From the NCBI GenBank assembly GCA_028023455.1, contig JAQFVV010000320.1, positions 312,001-376,000 of the forward strand: DNA of 64,000 bases, read 5' to 3'. The notes under the pieces are model-generated. The model was given only the letters and a program-made list of their open reading frames with translations, did not search any database and was not told the origin of the DNA. The position numbers and the translations under genes are program-made. Shown piece by piece: positions 36,311 through 47,724 of this stretch; position 1 is the stretch's first letter, and each line of letters starts with the position of its first letter. The DNA is from Epiperipatus broadwayi. Its lineage: Eukaryota; Onychophora; Udeonychophora; Euonychophora; Peripatidae.

Positions 36311-38529
36311 TATAATTATAAACTTTCTAACAACTGAATGAAAGTTGTTTTTTTTTTTACAATCGTTATGAAAATTATTTTTTACCTGTTTTTATAGATA
36401 AATTGCCTGTTGATCATAAAACAGATTTTCTAAAACTTTCACTCTTTCTACTTGCCCAAGAAATCGTTGGTTGCAATCTTATTATTGATAAGCAATTTAA
36501 TGGTGTTTCCCCAAATGGGTTAATTCCACCACTTCATTAAAACGACATTGTTATTATAATGTTTAACATCATTGATTATTTATTACAATAATTAAAAAAT
36601 GGGTATAATTCAAATACATAAAACCAAAATATTGAAATGCATTTTTATAATTTTTACAATAAAACTTTTTTTCTGTTTTGGTATTCTCAATTAAAGTTTA
36701 TAATAAAAGAACCATTATCTTCAGTCTTAGAATTAGTTGATTGTGATACACAGAATTTATCTAATATTTGAACAGTAGTCACTCATCATAAGTGGATTCT
36801 GAAGAACATATTACTTTTTTTAAAACTAAAGTCAAGGTGAGATATTCATCATCTTTAATCTCCAAATAAATAAATTGATTGTGATAGGTTGGATAGCTAA
36901 TGTATGAGTAGTAGGGACACTATTGTCAATCACATTGAAGAAATACAGCAAATCATTATTTACATTTAAAACACATGACATATTGTCGATATCAATGATG
37001 TAAAAGAATTCCTTTCATGAAAGGTACTTGGATCACCTTTATTCGATAGATCTTAATTCTTTTAAAAACTTATCATCTGATATGTTGGTTTGTTTTCAAA
37101 GAAATTCTTTTTTTTCAGCTTTTTTCTATTGTTTTGATGACTTGAAGGTTTCTTCTTTATTTCTACTATGAATTGTTTTTATAACTAAATTATAAGTAAT
37201 TTTTGGAATGAAGATAAACAAAAATAAAGTAAGGTATCAGATTAGTCAGAATAAGTGCAATCCTAATAAAAGTTATATGCAATTTTTATTTATGAATATT
37301 TATGAAATGCTGTAATATGTACACTTATTTTTAATATAATAATTATTTATATTTTATAATATTGCAAATTTAATACATAATCTTGAAAATATATAAAATT
37401 TTAAAATTTAAAAAAGATATTTACCAAACACATAAAAAAATAATTCACACACACACAAAAGTAGGACAGCACTGATGAAACTTATATTTATAAACAATAT
37501 ATCTTTAGTTCAATTGACTCATAACTACTCAATCAGTATCTGAAGTTAATCTGTATTTGGATATCAAAATTCATCAAAATTGAGAAACCAAAGAAAAATA
37601 ATGTGTCCTACTGGTGTTGTGAGATATCAGCTTGTAGATAATTTAATTCCTCTTTTCAACTCTTTTTTTTAATGCTGGTATATCTTATAGTTGTTTTATA
37701 CAATTTTTTTTTTGTAAAAGTTATATTTAAAATATATATATCTATAAAAAAGCATACAGAATTTATATACAAGATTTTTAAAATAAATTGATAATTGCCT
37801 TCAGATACCTACACTGTCGATAATTTATACTTGATAATATATAAAAATAAATTATCTTGATGTATAATTACTTTTAATCATACGAATAATATTTAAGTTT
37901 ATCATGCAAAATTAATTACATTTTTTAATATTAATTTGAAAAAGAAATTAATCATAGAAAAACTATTTGCAATGCATATGTTTTTGCAAGCATTGTATAT
38001 GTTTAATATATGGAGTATCTTTATCAATGTTATTATAAAAATAAATACTTGAAAGCTAATTAATATATATGTATTTTGTTAGAAAAGGAAAATCCTTAAA
38101 TGGGTGTCTTTTACTTAGGTCTTAGATCATACTAGAGCAATTAAAAAAGTCAATTTTTACAAAAAAAAAAACTGTTATTAATAATGATGAGCATTATATG
38201 ACATTTCATGGTCAATTTTATTCTAATTTTAAATAATTAAAAAAGCTTTATTTTAAAACTAACATGTAAAAATTTGCAATTTATGAACAAATATAAATAA
38301 GTTTACATTATTTATTTTTTATTTCTATTTTATAATTATTGTATTTTCTTAACTTAACTGAATTTATGCTGTTATTTTTATTGGAACATTTATTGTTACA
38401 TTTTCTATTGATGTATTATTAGTTATTATGAAAACCGTTTCTTCAATGAAATGCATCAAATATTCAACTATGGCTTTTCAGTAATCAATAGGCATAAAAT
38501 AAAAGTTTTTTTAAAATAACTCTTTGTGC
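36311..38529. other. AT-rich stretch, no gene seen
   Basis: Homopolymer and AT runs; no transposon family or exon recognised. Confidence 0.4.
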
Positions 38530-38532
38530 TGA

Positions 38533-39010
38533 ATGACAGGAATATTTCACATAAAAAAAGCAAAGAACATTACTGATATGATGCATAATGTTTACAAACA
38601 ATCTACATTGGCTGCTCAAAAGAACTACTTAATAAAAATGAAGCATCTTCTTTTAGGGCTGAAATACACTTGGGACACTATGTTTTGTAAAATACCACCT
38701 CTGTATGTTCAGGATATATATTATCATAATTTGCATTTATTTAATATTTTATTTTACTCCATTTTAAAGCTATGATACCACATCATTCATATCCAAAATT
38801 CTATTTGTTTTTTTATTAAATCTTGCAAATTTACCTGATCATATGCTATTTGCCTGGTTTTTTAATTCATAGCTGTCACAACTCCATTCAACATAATCTC
38901 AATATATATATATATATGGTTTTAAAAATAATTGCAACAATAAAGTCTTTGTTAGCTGATGACATCAAAATGTTTTTGCTAAAATATCAAAACAATGCTG
39001 AAAAATAGCT
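38533..39010 (+). pseudogene. LINE RT relic with ADD box
   Basis: A + strand frame at 38850-39008 includes SLLADDIKMFLLKYQNNAEK (from about 38945), matching the (F/Y)ADD-IK-LF motif C of LINE reverse transcriptases that holds the two catalytic aspartates. The 80-codon frame just upstream (38533-38775) may be the preceding palm segment but shows no clear motif. No other domain remains. Confidence 0.35.
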
Positions 39011-39734
39011 ACTGGTGATTCCAAAATATATATTTACAGGCTTTTTTAACTACAAAAAATCTTCTCCTTAATTATGCATATATCTTTTATGAAAATTGTT
39101 TAAATATCTTTTACTTAGCTACTGGTAAGATTGAACTAGTTTAATGAATGATTTGTATTCATGCTGTGCTATTTCAAAAATTGATGTCCAATCCAAATTA
39201 CAGTGTACGATTACTTCTTTAAATATTTTTTAATAGTTTGTTTGATGAGAAAATATTTATGAGGCATGTAAATTTACTGAAAAAAGTAATTGAATGTAAA
39301 AATAATTATATAATGATAATAAAAGGAAATGTTCATCTGGATAGAAAAAAGAGTAAAAGATAAACATTCACAAGGTCATGCCAGATAAATAGATATTAGA
39401 AATAAATATATGATTTGAAATCATAAATAATGGATTCAACTAGATTTTATATTAATTCATAATAAATTTGAAAATAACATTTAAAAATGCAAGAGGAAAT
39501 TATAACCTTAATGTAAATTTAATTCATAATTTAAAAATGACAAAACTGAAGAAAATAAGTTTTAAATCAAACTAAATATAGACTATAATAAATTAATGTT
39601 AACCATTAGAGAAATTCCTTTAAATTTTCCTGATAAAAAAAATTAATTAAAATTGTAGCAAAATGCAAATGGAAGGTAGGCAATAGTCTAGTAAGATTTA
39701 ATGAAAGTTGTAACATAAACAAAGGTACACAGAA
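39011..39734. other. AT-rich stretch, no gene seen
   Basis: Nothing recognised. Confidence 0.4.
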
Positions 39735-40150
39735 GCAAAACTCTCAATATAGTAGTGCCATTTGGTGCAAGCCCAAGTAATCAATGGCTGCAGGAAGATT
39801 TATGTATAAAATCCCTATCTAGTGCATACTCATCCAGTACCTCAGACTAGTTTCTAGCTTGTGGATTTAATTAGTGAGGAGCCTTAGATCTAAGAGCACT
39901 GCACTTAGATCTTAGCATAGCAGTAGATCCTAAGATCTAAGTGCAATGTTTTCAGACCTGAGGCTCCTCACTGATGAAAGCCATAAGCTAGAAACTAGTC
40001 TGAAAATACTGGATGAGAAGGCACTAAATAGGGTTTTATACACAACCTTCCATCATCTATTGAGTACTTTGGCTTGCATTGGGTTATGCTACTGTATGGA
40101 GAGTTTTGCTTTTGTGTAAACAGCTTCTGTAAGCACAAAGAAGGATGATC
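39735..40150. mobile_element. Repeat A head-to-head inverted dimer
   Basis: The antisense copy 39735-39920 and the sense copy 39925-40150 are reverse complements around a centre near 39922. cagactagtttctagcttgt (39843-39862) pairs with the complement ending at 40002. The right copy extends about 60 bp further (agcacaaagaaggatgatca). The right ribozyme core has CTGATGA (39971-39977), GAAA (39991-39994) and ctagtc, but its 3' stem I strand has changed to TGAAA; the left has CTAATTA yet retains matching stem I strands. Confidence 0.75.
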
Positions 40151-40233
40151 ATAATGATATAAAGAAAGGCAAAGGAAAACTAAAAGATCAATAATTATTA
40201 AAATACTAAAAATATAAATAGCTAAGAAGTTAG

Positions 40234-40236
<3 letters not shown>

Positions 40237-40264
<28 letters not shown>
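40237..40264. repeat. (TA)n microsatellite
   Basis: About 14 uninterrupted TA units. Confidence 0.85.
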
Positions 40265-40266
<2 letters not shown>

Positions 40267-40318
40267 GGACAAAATAAGAGTCATAGATCATGTGACCCTA
40301 TCTCTTAAGCTTGGAAGT

Positions 40319-40573
40319 TATAAAAACAATGAGGATTGCCAATTCCTCTACAAGCTTTATGATAAGTGCTTAGCCAGAGCCAGCATTTAAAATATCTCTG
40401 TCAGGAACCCCTCCCCAAACCCCTGACCATGGTTTTGTGCTTTGGAACTCCTCAGAGAGGTGTCAGGGTAGGTTTGGGGAGGGGTTCCTGACAGAGATAT
40501 TTTAAGTGCTGGCTCTGGCTAAGCATTTATCATAAAGCTTGTAGAGGAATTGGCAATCCTCGTTGTTTTTATA
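40319..40573. mobile_element. Near-perfect foldback element, ~100-bp arms
   Basis: 40319-40421 and 40471-40573 are reverse complements with almost no mismatches (one near the outer end and one or two inside). The 49-bp spacer has ctgac/gtcag at its ends. The arms are GC-richer than the flanks (aggaacccctccccaaacc). The arm identity implies recent insertion or repair by conversion. Superfamily unknown. Confidence 0.75.
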
Positions 40574-41399
40574 TATATAATATTAGTTATAAAATGAAAT
40601 ACATAATAGATTAAACTAGCCAAGTAATGAAGACATGAGTTAATTTCTAATAGAATAGATAGAAAAAACATTAGAATCACCTGAATTGAAAATTGATAAT
40701 TGTGAAGGTTGATGTAATGAAAAGATGGAAATATGAATAAATGATTTATGAAAATAACAAGTCTTCTGTCTTAATAGAAAAAAATGAAGTAGATATGGAT
40801 AAAATAAATCAAAACTAGAATTGCAATCAAGACAGACCATGATAAGATTTCACTTAAATTACTAGAAAAAAAAAGTTTAAATTAAGAAATTGTTGTCTAA
40901 AATTCAATTTCGAATCAGGAGACTAGCTTTCGAGCTTCTTTCAACAGTTAATATTCCTTTGAAGAAAAATGTCTATTTCATGAGAGTTGTGAATAGATAT
41001 ATTTATAATAGATAGACATGTGATATCTTAAGTTCATGTTCTATTGTGATCCATTTCTATTCATCCTTGAAAATATGACTCGTTTGGGTTTAATAAACAA
41101 GAAATCATGCTTAATTGAATATAAATAATCAAATAGATCAATGGTATAATAACAGGAAAATTAGCATATTCTCCTGTGTGGCCTTCTTTTAGGAGGAAAT
41201 TAACTATCTCAGGACAATTCTGACCAGAAGTATGATTGCCTACAAAACTCAAGCATCAATATGCAACATAGAAAAGGTGTACACTCAGCTAGTAATTTTC
41301 GGACCTACTATATATTGTAAATTAATTCAATAACTGTTGTGGGAGGTTATCTTATGCTTATATATATTAAGTTGTTCAATAAAACACTTAAAATTAATT
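40574..41399. other. AT-rich stretch, no gene seen
   Basis: Short minus-strand frames (40640-40840, 41061-41252) without motifs; nothing recognised. Confidence 0.4.
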
Positions 41400-42240
41400 G
41401 GAATTGCCTTCACAGCAGACTCTATCGAAACAATTGGAGCAAGTACCTTAATATATATATAATTGATTTTGAAAAGGAATTTGATAATGTAAAAATATAA
41501 TTATTTTAGTATTTATTTTGAAAAAAAAAAAAAGATATAGACTGGAAAGAGAGATATTAATAATTTGTATAACAAATCTAATCTTAATAGATAGATATTA
41601 TCTGTCTTCTATTTGTTTAATATTATTTAGACAAATTTCTAAAAAAAAAAAAAAGGATTGATTGATCTGGATAAAGTTAGTGTGGAGTTTTGTTGTTCTA
41701 TGGCAATGCTCGAAAATACTGTAAATGAGAATAGTTCTAAAGCAAAGATTTCAGATGGGGTTGGGATAAAGATTAAGAGAGATAGTTAGGGAAGGAAGTG
41801 TTAGGAAAAGTTGGTGCTTTATTAATAATTGCTTAGCTAATTAATAATTAAGATATTAGAGTCAGAATTGGATTGGCTAACATAATTTTAATAAAATTAG
41901 ACCATTGTGTGGACCATTTAGGAAAAAGATTTGTGTTGGAGTGCAGCTTTATATAAAGTTAGGATGTAGATCATTAAATTAAAAAAATGAGAAAAAATTG
42001 AAATCTTTGAAATGTGAATTTGTAGGATAATAAAAAATAATTTGAAAAGATATAATAAGTCATGGTTATAGACTAAAGAGTATAAATAAAATGAGATTAT
42101 TTAAAAAAATTAATTAAGAAGGAGAAAAGGAATTGGATTGATCAGTATTTAAAGAAAAAAAAGATATTTAAATAGATTAGAAAAATATTCAGAATATAAA
42201 AAAGTAAGAGATGTAAAAAATATATATAACGTTGATGAAT
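41400..42240 (+). pseudogene. LINE RT relic (motif A region)
   Basis: The + strand at 41459-41497 reads IIDFEKEFDNVKI, a clear match to RT motif A (F-I-D-F-x-K-A-F-D), followed about 40 nt later by DIDWKER, the segment that normally follows in RTE/CR1-type enzymes. Downstream frames give KIEKEKRNWIDQYLKKK near 42110-42165. Poly(A) runs, stops and frameshifts break the reading frame throughout. Confidence 0.5.
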
Positions 42241-42639
42241 AATCTAACACATGAGACTAGATATAATTATTTAAAAAGTAAAACAAAAATATCGAAAAAG
42301 TTAAAAGAAAATTTCTCGAATCGATATGCGAAATCTGTCATAGCAGATAACTAATGATAAAGAGAATGCATGTAAAAATATAAGTGCACATATAAATATA
42401 TATTGGGTGTCTTTAAATACATTTATATATCTTAATAATATTAGATTTGATATTATATATGTGCAGGCGTGAGTGTGTTTTTCTAAGAAAATATAAACGT
42501 AAAATTTATTTTTTTTCCGTTCTTTTGCTTAATTGCGTTAAAAATTAAAAATTCCTACAGTTACTCTGACAGCTTACATAATCCTAACCAATTCTAATTA
42601 ACATCACTCAAGTTATCTTAACTATCATCACAAGAATCT
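42241..42639. other. AT-rich stretch, no gene seen
   Basis: Nothing recognised immediately upstream of the CpG-rich segment. Confidence 0.4.
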
Positions 42640-42825
42640 AAGGCCTCCAATCACGTCATCGTCGGCCGCCTTAACTTCCACGCCAATAACTGCGATCGAC
42701 ATTATTTAAATTCAAACCCTGAACGACCTGATATAAAAACACTTTTGTGAATAGAAAGAACAGAGAAGGAATCGGTGGCGTAGCTAAAATAATTTTGTGA
42801 TATTCCGCTAAACAAACAGGTAGGG
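42640..42825 (+). promoter_or_regulatory. CpG-rich promoter-like segment and first-exon donor
   Basis: A short island of CpGs in otherwise CpG-poor DNA: acgtcatcgtcggccgcc (42654-42671), acgccaataactgcgatcga (42680-42699) and further CpGs to 42808. It holds a CCAAT box next to a CRE/USF-like tcacgtca, a second CCAAT, a TATA-like gatataaaaac (42730-42740) and, downstream, a donor aaacag/GTAGGG at 42819/42820. The order suits a + strand promoter with a short noncoding first exon. No coding sequence was found, and the direction is inferred from the TATA-like and donor positions. Confidence 0.35.
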
Positions 42826-43590
42826 AAAAAAAAATTATAGCTTTTAAAATTAACTAATTAATGCTTGAAAAATTAAGTTGCAATTAATGTTTGAAAAAAT
42901 TAGTAATTTTTAAAAATTGAAATAGTCAATTTCATTTTATTTTTTTATACTATAATTTTTGCTTTTTAAAAAAAAACATTAAAATAACTTTATTTTGACT
43001 TTATTTAAGACGTATTTATTTACTATATATATATTAAATGTTTAAGAATATTATGTTTTGCTTTGAAAGTAGATTACTCTTTTAACTGTTGATTGCATGT
43101 TTGTATTGAGTAATCAAGACTAAATTAATTTAACAACTTTGTTGTTGTTTTGAAAAAAATTAATGTACTTTATTAAAAATATTTTGAAATAACTTTTTAA
43201 AAATATTTTTATAAACTACATCTATATTTGTAAATCTATATTTATGAGAAAATATATAGTACTAAAATACTTTATTTTGAATTTTTAATTATTCATTAAA
43301 GCACTTTTAACTTCATCAATTTTTATTATTCAAGTAAACAATATTTTTTAAGATCGCGAAAACATCATTCACTAAGAAAATTTAAAATATTTGGTATAAA
43401 TCGTTCCGTAATAAATTGCTTAATTATTAATTATAAATGAAATTATTACATTTCTAATTTAATAATCTAATTTTTTTAACATAATGTTTTAATATATATA
43501 TATGTGTGTAAGCATGCATTGAAGAAAATATTGCTAATAATATAAAAAAGAAATAAGTATTTTGATAAAAAAACAAAACTGATTTATTTT
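42826..43590. other. AT-rich stretch, no gene seen
   Basis: Very A/T-rich; nothing recognised. Confidence 0.4.
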
Positions 43591-43591
43591 A

Positions 43592-43645
43592 GTTGCGCTA
43601 CAAATATCAGTCTCATATCAGGTTCAAATCCCAATGTAAGTTTTA
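43592..43645 (+). repeat. tRNA-like fragment
   Basis: A good B box (ggttcaaatccca) is preceded by tagttgcgctacaaatatca, a degraded A-box half. Likely a SINE relic. Confidence 0.3.
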
Positions 43646-44211
43646 TGTCATTCTTGCGTGCATATAAGTTGTATATATAAAATATTATAAAATAACCTCA
43701 AGTAAAACTTACACTATAGATTTTAAATTGATATGTGGATAGCACGATATGCAACTAAAATAAATTTAAATATTATTGCTTCTAAAAACTTTTTTTAATA
43801 TTATTATATTAGTAATAATTTATTCTCCATTTAAAATTAAAAAGTTTAAATCTAAGGAATATATTCTTAATCAAATTTTATTAATATTGCTAGAGCTCAA
43901 AAAATAGAACAATCTTTTATAAGAAGAGTTTGTATTTTATTATTTTTTCTGCTTTTTTTCTTTGTTTTATTTATTATTATTTTTTAAATACTTTATTTCT
44001 AATATTTATATTGCTAAAGAAAACAAAATATTGCTGACAGTTAATCTCAGTTCATGGCAATAAAAAAAAACATTTCAATGTTTAAAAAAAAAAGCAATCA
44101 TAAACTACTTCCACATTCTATATCGAAAACTTTACAAATAAGCAGAATGTCATTTATATGTCCATTCAGAATCGACTTTTACTTGTTATCCTATTAGTAA
44201 TAAAAATTATT
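43646..44211. other. AT-rich stretch, no gene seen
   Basis: Nothing recognised. Confidence 0.4.
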
Positions 44212-44217
44212 TAAATT

Positions 44218-44320
44218 TTTTTTTTTTTTTCATATGTCATAGCATCGGCCGGGACGCGAACCCACAACCGTCTGCAACCAACTACTTGCTTGCATGGCGG
44301 CTGCGATACCTCTCTTTAAT
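44218..44320 (-). mobile_element. tRNA-derived SINE (family T)
   Basis: On the minus strand a tRNA-like body with B box gggttcgcgtcccggcc is followed by gatgctatgacatatg and an oligo(A) tail (the T run at 44218-44231 on +). The A box is decayed. Same family and orientation as the copies at 44.8 and 62.6 kb. Confidence 0.6.
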
Positions 44321-44791
44321 TACAGTTCTCTGTACTAATGCATCAATTATTTTCGATTTACTATTGTTTCATGCCTAGTTGAATTTTATTAATTTTATAT
44401 TTTACTTTACCTTTTAACTTTTTTTTTATTGTGCTTCTTTTAAAAGTTTATATGTTTCCTATTAGTTGCATTTTTAAATTAAAAAATCCATAATCTTTTT
44501 TTCAAAAACCCATCTGGTTATCATAGTCTTGATTTATTGTTTTCTCATTAACTATGACACTTTTGCCAATAAAATAATTTATCTATATTTTCTCACTTGT
44601 GCAGAAAACAAAAGAAACATAATTTCTATATATTAAAGAAGCCCGAGAACTAATTTGCCCTTTGAATCTTGAATTCTTTTTAAAAAAGTAGAATTACATT
44701 AACTTTTTGAAAAGTGTGAAATTTTTTAAAAAAAATAGTATCAAAGTAGTCTAATAGAAACTTCTAAGCTTTGTTAATAATCCTTTAGTCA

Positions 44792-44926
44792 AAGTATAAG
44801 ATTTTTTTTTTTGACGTGTCATAGCATTGGCCGGGACGCGAACCCGCAACTCGGGCAACTGCCTGCAAGTGCAAGGCAGTCACGCTGACCTCTCAACCAC
44901 CAATGTAAGACAAGTATAAGATTTTT
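44792..44926 (-). mobile_element. tRNA-derived SINE (family T) with 15-bp TSD
   Basis: aagtataagattttt occurs at 44792-44806 and 44912-44926, flanking a 105-bp insert. On the minus strand the insert has an A box (tggtggttgagaggtcagcg), a long variable-arm-like region, B box gggttcgcgtcccgg and caatgctatgacacgtc, ending in oligo(A). The perfect target-site duplication indicates LINE-type retrotransposition and a fairly recent insertion. Confidence 0.75.
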
Positions 44927-46480
44927 CAAGTGTTAAAAGCTGATAAAATTAAAATGAATCCAAATACTTACTTTATAGATAAAATGTAATTAGAAGCCTT
45001 ACTATTTATGTGAAAAAATTTAATAAGTGTCTAATTCTGGACTATTCTTTTATTAATTTCCACAGAATCCTAGAATATCTGTGTTCTGTTATGAAAATGC
45101 TAGGTTTGGTTAAAAAATTCCAAAATATTATCTATTATTTAAAAGTGCTGTCCTGCTATTGGTATTCTAAAAAATTCTTTTTTAAAATTATTTTTTATAT
45201 AACAACTTATGTTCTCTATTTTTATATTTTTTGCTTTTGTCTATACATTTTTTTGTTGTTGTATTCAAATCTGGCTTTCAAAATAATCAATAATTATTTT
45301 ATCAGCAAATCTCAAGTTCTTACCTGAATTCAAACATTAAAAATAAAATAATAAATATATTATTGTCTCATTTTAAACATTGATTATTGATTGTTAAAAC
45401 TTTATAGATAATTGACCATGGCATCAAAAGCTGTTGGATTCAAACACTTGGGAATTTAAAAGACTTAAATGTGAAATTTTCCTTTAATCTTGTTTTTTTT
45501 TTTTTGTCCTCAAGCAGAAAACTTTTGTGTTTATATTTTGCATTTGACCTCACAAAATATGAGGTCAGTATTTTAATATCTCTTGTTATATGATTTATGG
45601 ATTTTTTGACTTTATTTATTTCATTTTTAAAGAAAACTATATTTATTTATTGATTATAAAGTGACTTAGCAGTTGCTATATATTTCTTCACAATTTTCAA
45701 AAAAGTTTTTTTTTAATGTTTTAAAAACTAAAACTATTTTTTTTATTTTTTATTCTGGTTTGTTAATTATATAAATTTATGATTCTTTTGTATACATGTT
45801 AACTTCTCTATTCAAAAATGTATAACCAAATAAAAATTAATCGTAATTTTAGCTGCTTGGATGTCATATGATGTTGAGCACTTCTAATGATAGGTTGAGC
45901 AGTTCCGTTCAATTGACTGATGTATTTTACTTATTTCTGTTACTCAATTAATAATCTACACTAAAATTTTGGCTCTGTTCACCATTCTACACCTGCACTA
46001 AAATGACTGGGGCAGGTAGTAAAAGAACACTAAGATTATTGCCAAGTCTTAATCATTAACAGTATTTTAATATTTCTCTTAACACAAATTATTGCAGCAT
46101 TTTAACATTTAATCCTGCACCATAAATTTTAATTGATTCCCTGCATTATAATGAGCTGTACCAGTTTGATGTCTTGAAATTCAGAATATGTACAATAACT
46201 TGTTTTCATTTTATTTAGATTATTCAATGCAACCAATATTTTTATAGCTTATTGATAACTAATGTTTTTACATGTTGTTGAACTAAAATTTCAGAGCCTC
46301 ATTTTCAGTTTTTTTTCTTCTGACTATATATTTATATTTGCATCTAAAAGTTGCTTTTAACAGTAAGAAAAAAAGTCAACACAAAACAAAATTTAAAACT
46401 CTAAGAATCCAACTATTCTTTGTCCTGCAATCCAATAATTTTACTATTTCTTAATTCATAATTCTTTATGTTTAAATTAT
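44927..46480. other. AT-rich stretch, no gene seen
   Basis: A 105-codon + frame (45010-45327) is dominated by Phe, Leu, Ile, Tyr and Lys as expected of AT-rich noise, and was not called a gene. Confidence 0.4.
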
Positions 46481-46488
46481 TCTTAAGT

Positions 46489-46550
46489 GGCAATTGTCAA
46501 GATACTTTTATCTTTCTTATAGGAGGTATAAAAGTATCTTAACAATGGCA
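46489..46550. repeat. Short hairpin (~60 nt)
   Basis: aattgtcaagatacttttat (46492-46511) pairs with ataaaagtatcttaacaat (46528-46546). Small foldback; function unknown. Confidence 0.45.
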
Positions 46551-46748
46551 ATATAAAAAATGGTGGAAGCATTGATCATTTATGTAATATGTTTCATGAA
46601 ATAAAATAAGCTTTATGAAAAAAAATTAATAAAATAATTTTACTAAGTATGTTTTTAACCTTGGACTTTTAAGCTCCTTATATCTATTTACTCCAGTTTA
46701 TACAAGCAATACACATGACCAAATACATATAAAAAAGATAAATAATCT

Positions 46749-46790
46749 CCAATATACATGTTTTGTGCTAAACCAGCACTCATCAGTTAG
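46749..46790 (-). ncRNA. Hammerhead motif, repeat B tandem copy 1
   Basis: Minus strand: CTAA (46790-46787), CTGATGA (46786-46780), G and a 5-bp stem II TGCT/AGCA-type hairpin, then AAAA in place of GAAA, and TTGG (46752-46749). Only the G of GAAA is lost from the core. Confidence 0.5.
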
Positions 46791-47040
46791 TCCAGTTTAT
46801 TATCATCTCCCACACACATATATAATCAGTGATCAGATTATAGTAAAATAGCAAATCTTCAATCTTTAATCGACAGGCTTTAATCTTCTCCACTCTCCAA
46901 CTCTTCATCCATCCATACATAGCATTAAAAATCTGATAACTTAATGTAATTAGAAGGGATTTGAACTCAGACTTTCAAGCTCCCTACCTTTATCCATTGC
47001 ATACACATGACCACATACATGTGAAAAAGATAAATGATCT

Positions 47041-47082
47041 CCAATATATGTATTTTGTGCTGAACAAGTACTCATAACTTGG
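47041..47082 (-). ncRNA. Hammerhead motif, repeat B tandem copy 2 (degenerate)
   Basis: Minus strand: CCAA (47082-47079) and TTGG (47044-47041) still pair and TACATATA is intact, but CTGATGA is now GTTATGA and GAAA is AAAA. Confidence 0.45.
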
Positions 47083-47125
47083 TCTAGATTATCATCTCCC
47101 ACACACATATATAATCAGTGCATAG

Positions 47126-47240
47126 TTTGCACTTTTATTGTTAAAAGGAGACTGCATTGACAATAGTTTGTAATTGTTGATTATTATGGATATTGGAATT
47201 GTCTAAGTGTTGATGGGTTTTTAATGATATATATATATAT
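47126..47240 (+). repeat. Repeat H copy
   Basis: cttttattgttaaaaggaga through gggtttttaatgatatatat; joined directly to the repeat B tandem. Confidence 0.6.
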
Positions 47241-47642
47241 GTTTAATTGGTTTATAGATAAATAATTAGTTATTATAAATTATTGTACTTTGCACTAACT
47301 ATAATTTTTGATTAAAATGTATAAGTATTTTAGTTTTTAATGAATATTAATGTGAGCACAGCTATTTTTTGTATGTGAGCATAGTCTAATTTTTCTATGT
47401 ATGCACATATGTATTTTTTAATTTTGGATTTTTTATTTTTATATTTATTTTAATTTAAATAGAATTTAAGCTTGATTAGGAGGGAATGTAGTTTTTTTTT
47501 TTTTGTTTGAATTTTGTCATTGATTGGGTAGATATTCTGTGTTAGATTTTGTGACCAATCAGGGGGGTTTTGTTAAATTTTTAATCTTTTACCATATCTG
47601 TAATTTTTGATTATCGCCATTTTACTGTGTATTTTTTTCTTT

Positions 47643-47690
47643 CTGATGAAAACCAGTCCTCTGGTTGAAATATAATATTATTTATTGGAT
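47643..47690 (+). ncRNA. Hammerhead-like motif (weak)
   Basis: CTGATGA (47643-47649), a perfect 6-bp stem II AACCAG/CTGGTT with loop TCCT (47651-47666), then GAAA (47667-47670) and a near-palindromic ATAATATTAT. No convincing stem I partner is seen, so this is probably a relic of a related repeat tail. Confidence 0.3.
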
Positions 47691-47724
47691 TTATAAGTCT
47701 TTTTTTGTTTTTATATATATATAT

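Larger units (their letters stand above)
46690..47125 (-). mobile_element. Repeat B tandem (head-to-tail) dimer
   Basis: Two antisense copies lie in direct tandem; equivalent ribozyme positions start at 46749 and 47041, a period of about 292 bp. Copy junction: gggatttgaactcagacttt near 46960 leads into the second unit. It is immediately followed by a repeat H copy. Both ribozyme cores are damaged: in the first GAAA is AAAA, in the second CTGATGA is GTTATGA and GAAA is AAAA. Confidence 0.7.

Noticed and set aside
45010-45327. 105-codon open frame on +
   Set aside because: Composition is almost wholly Phe, Ile, Leu, Tyr and Lys as expected from AT-rich DNA; no motif, splice signal or repeat support.
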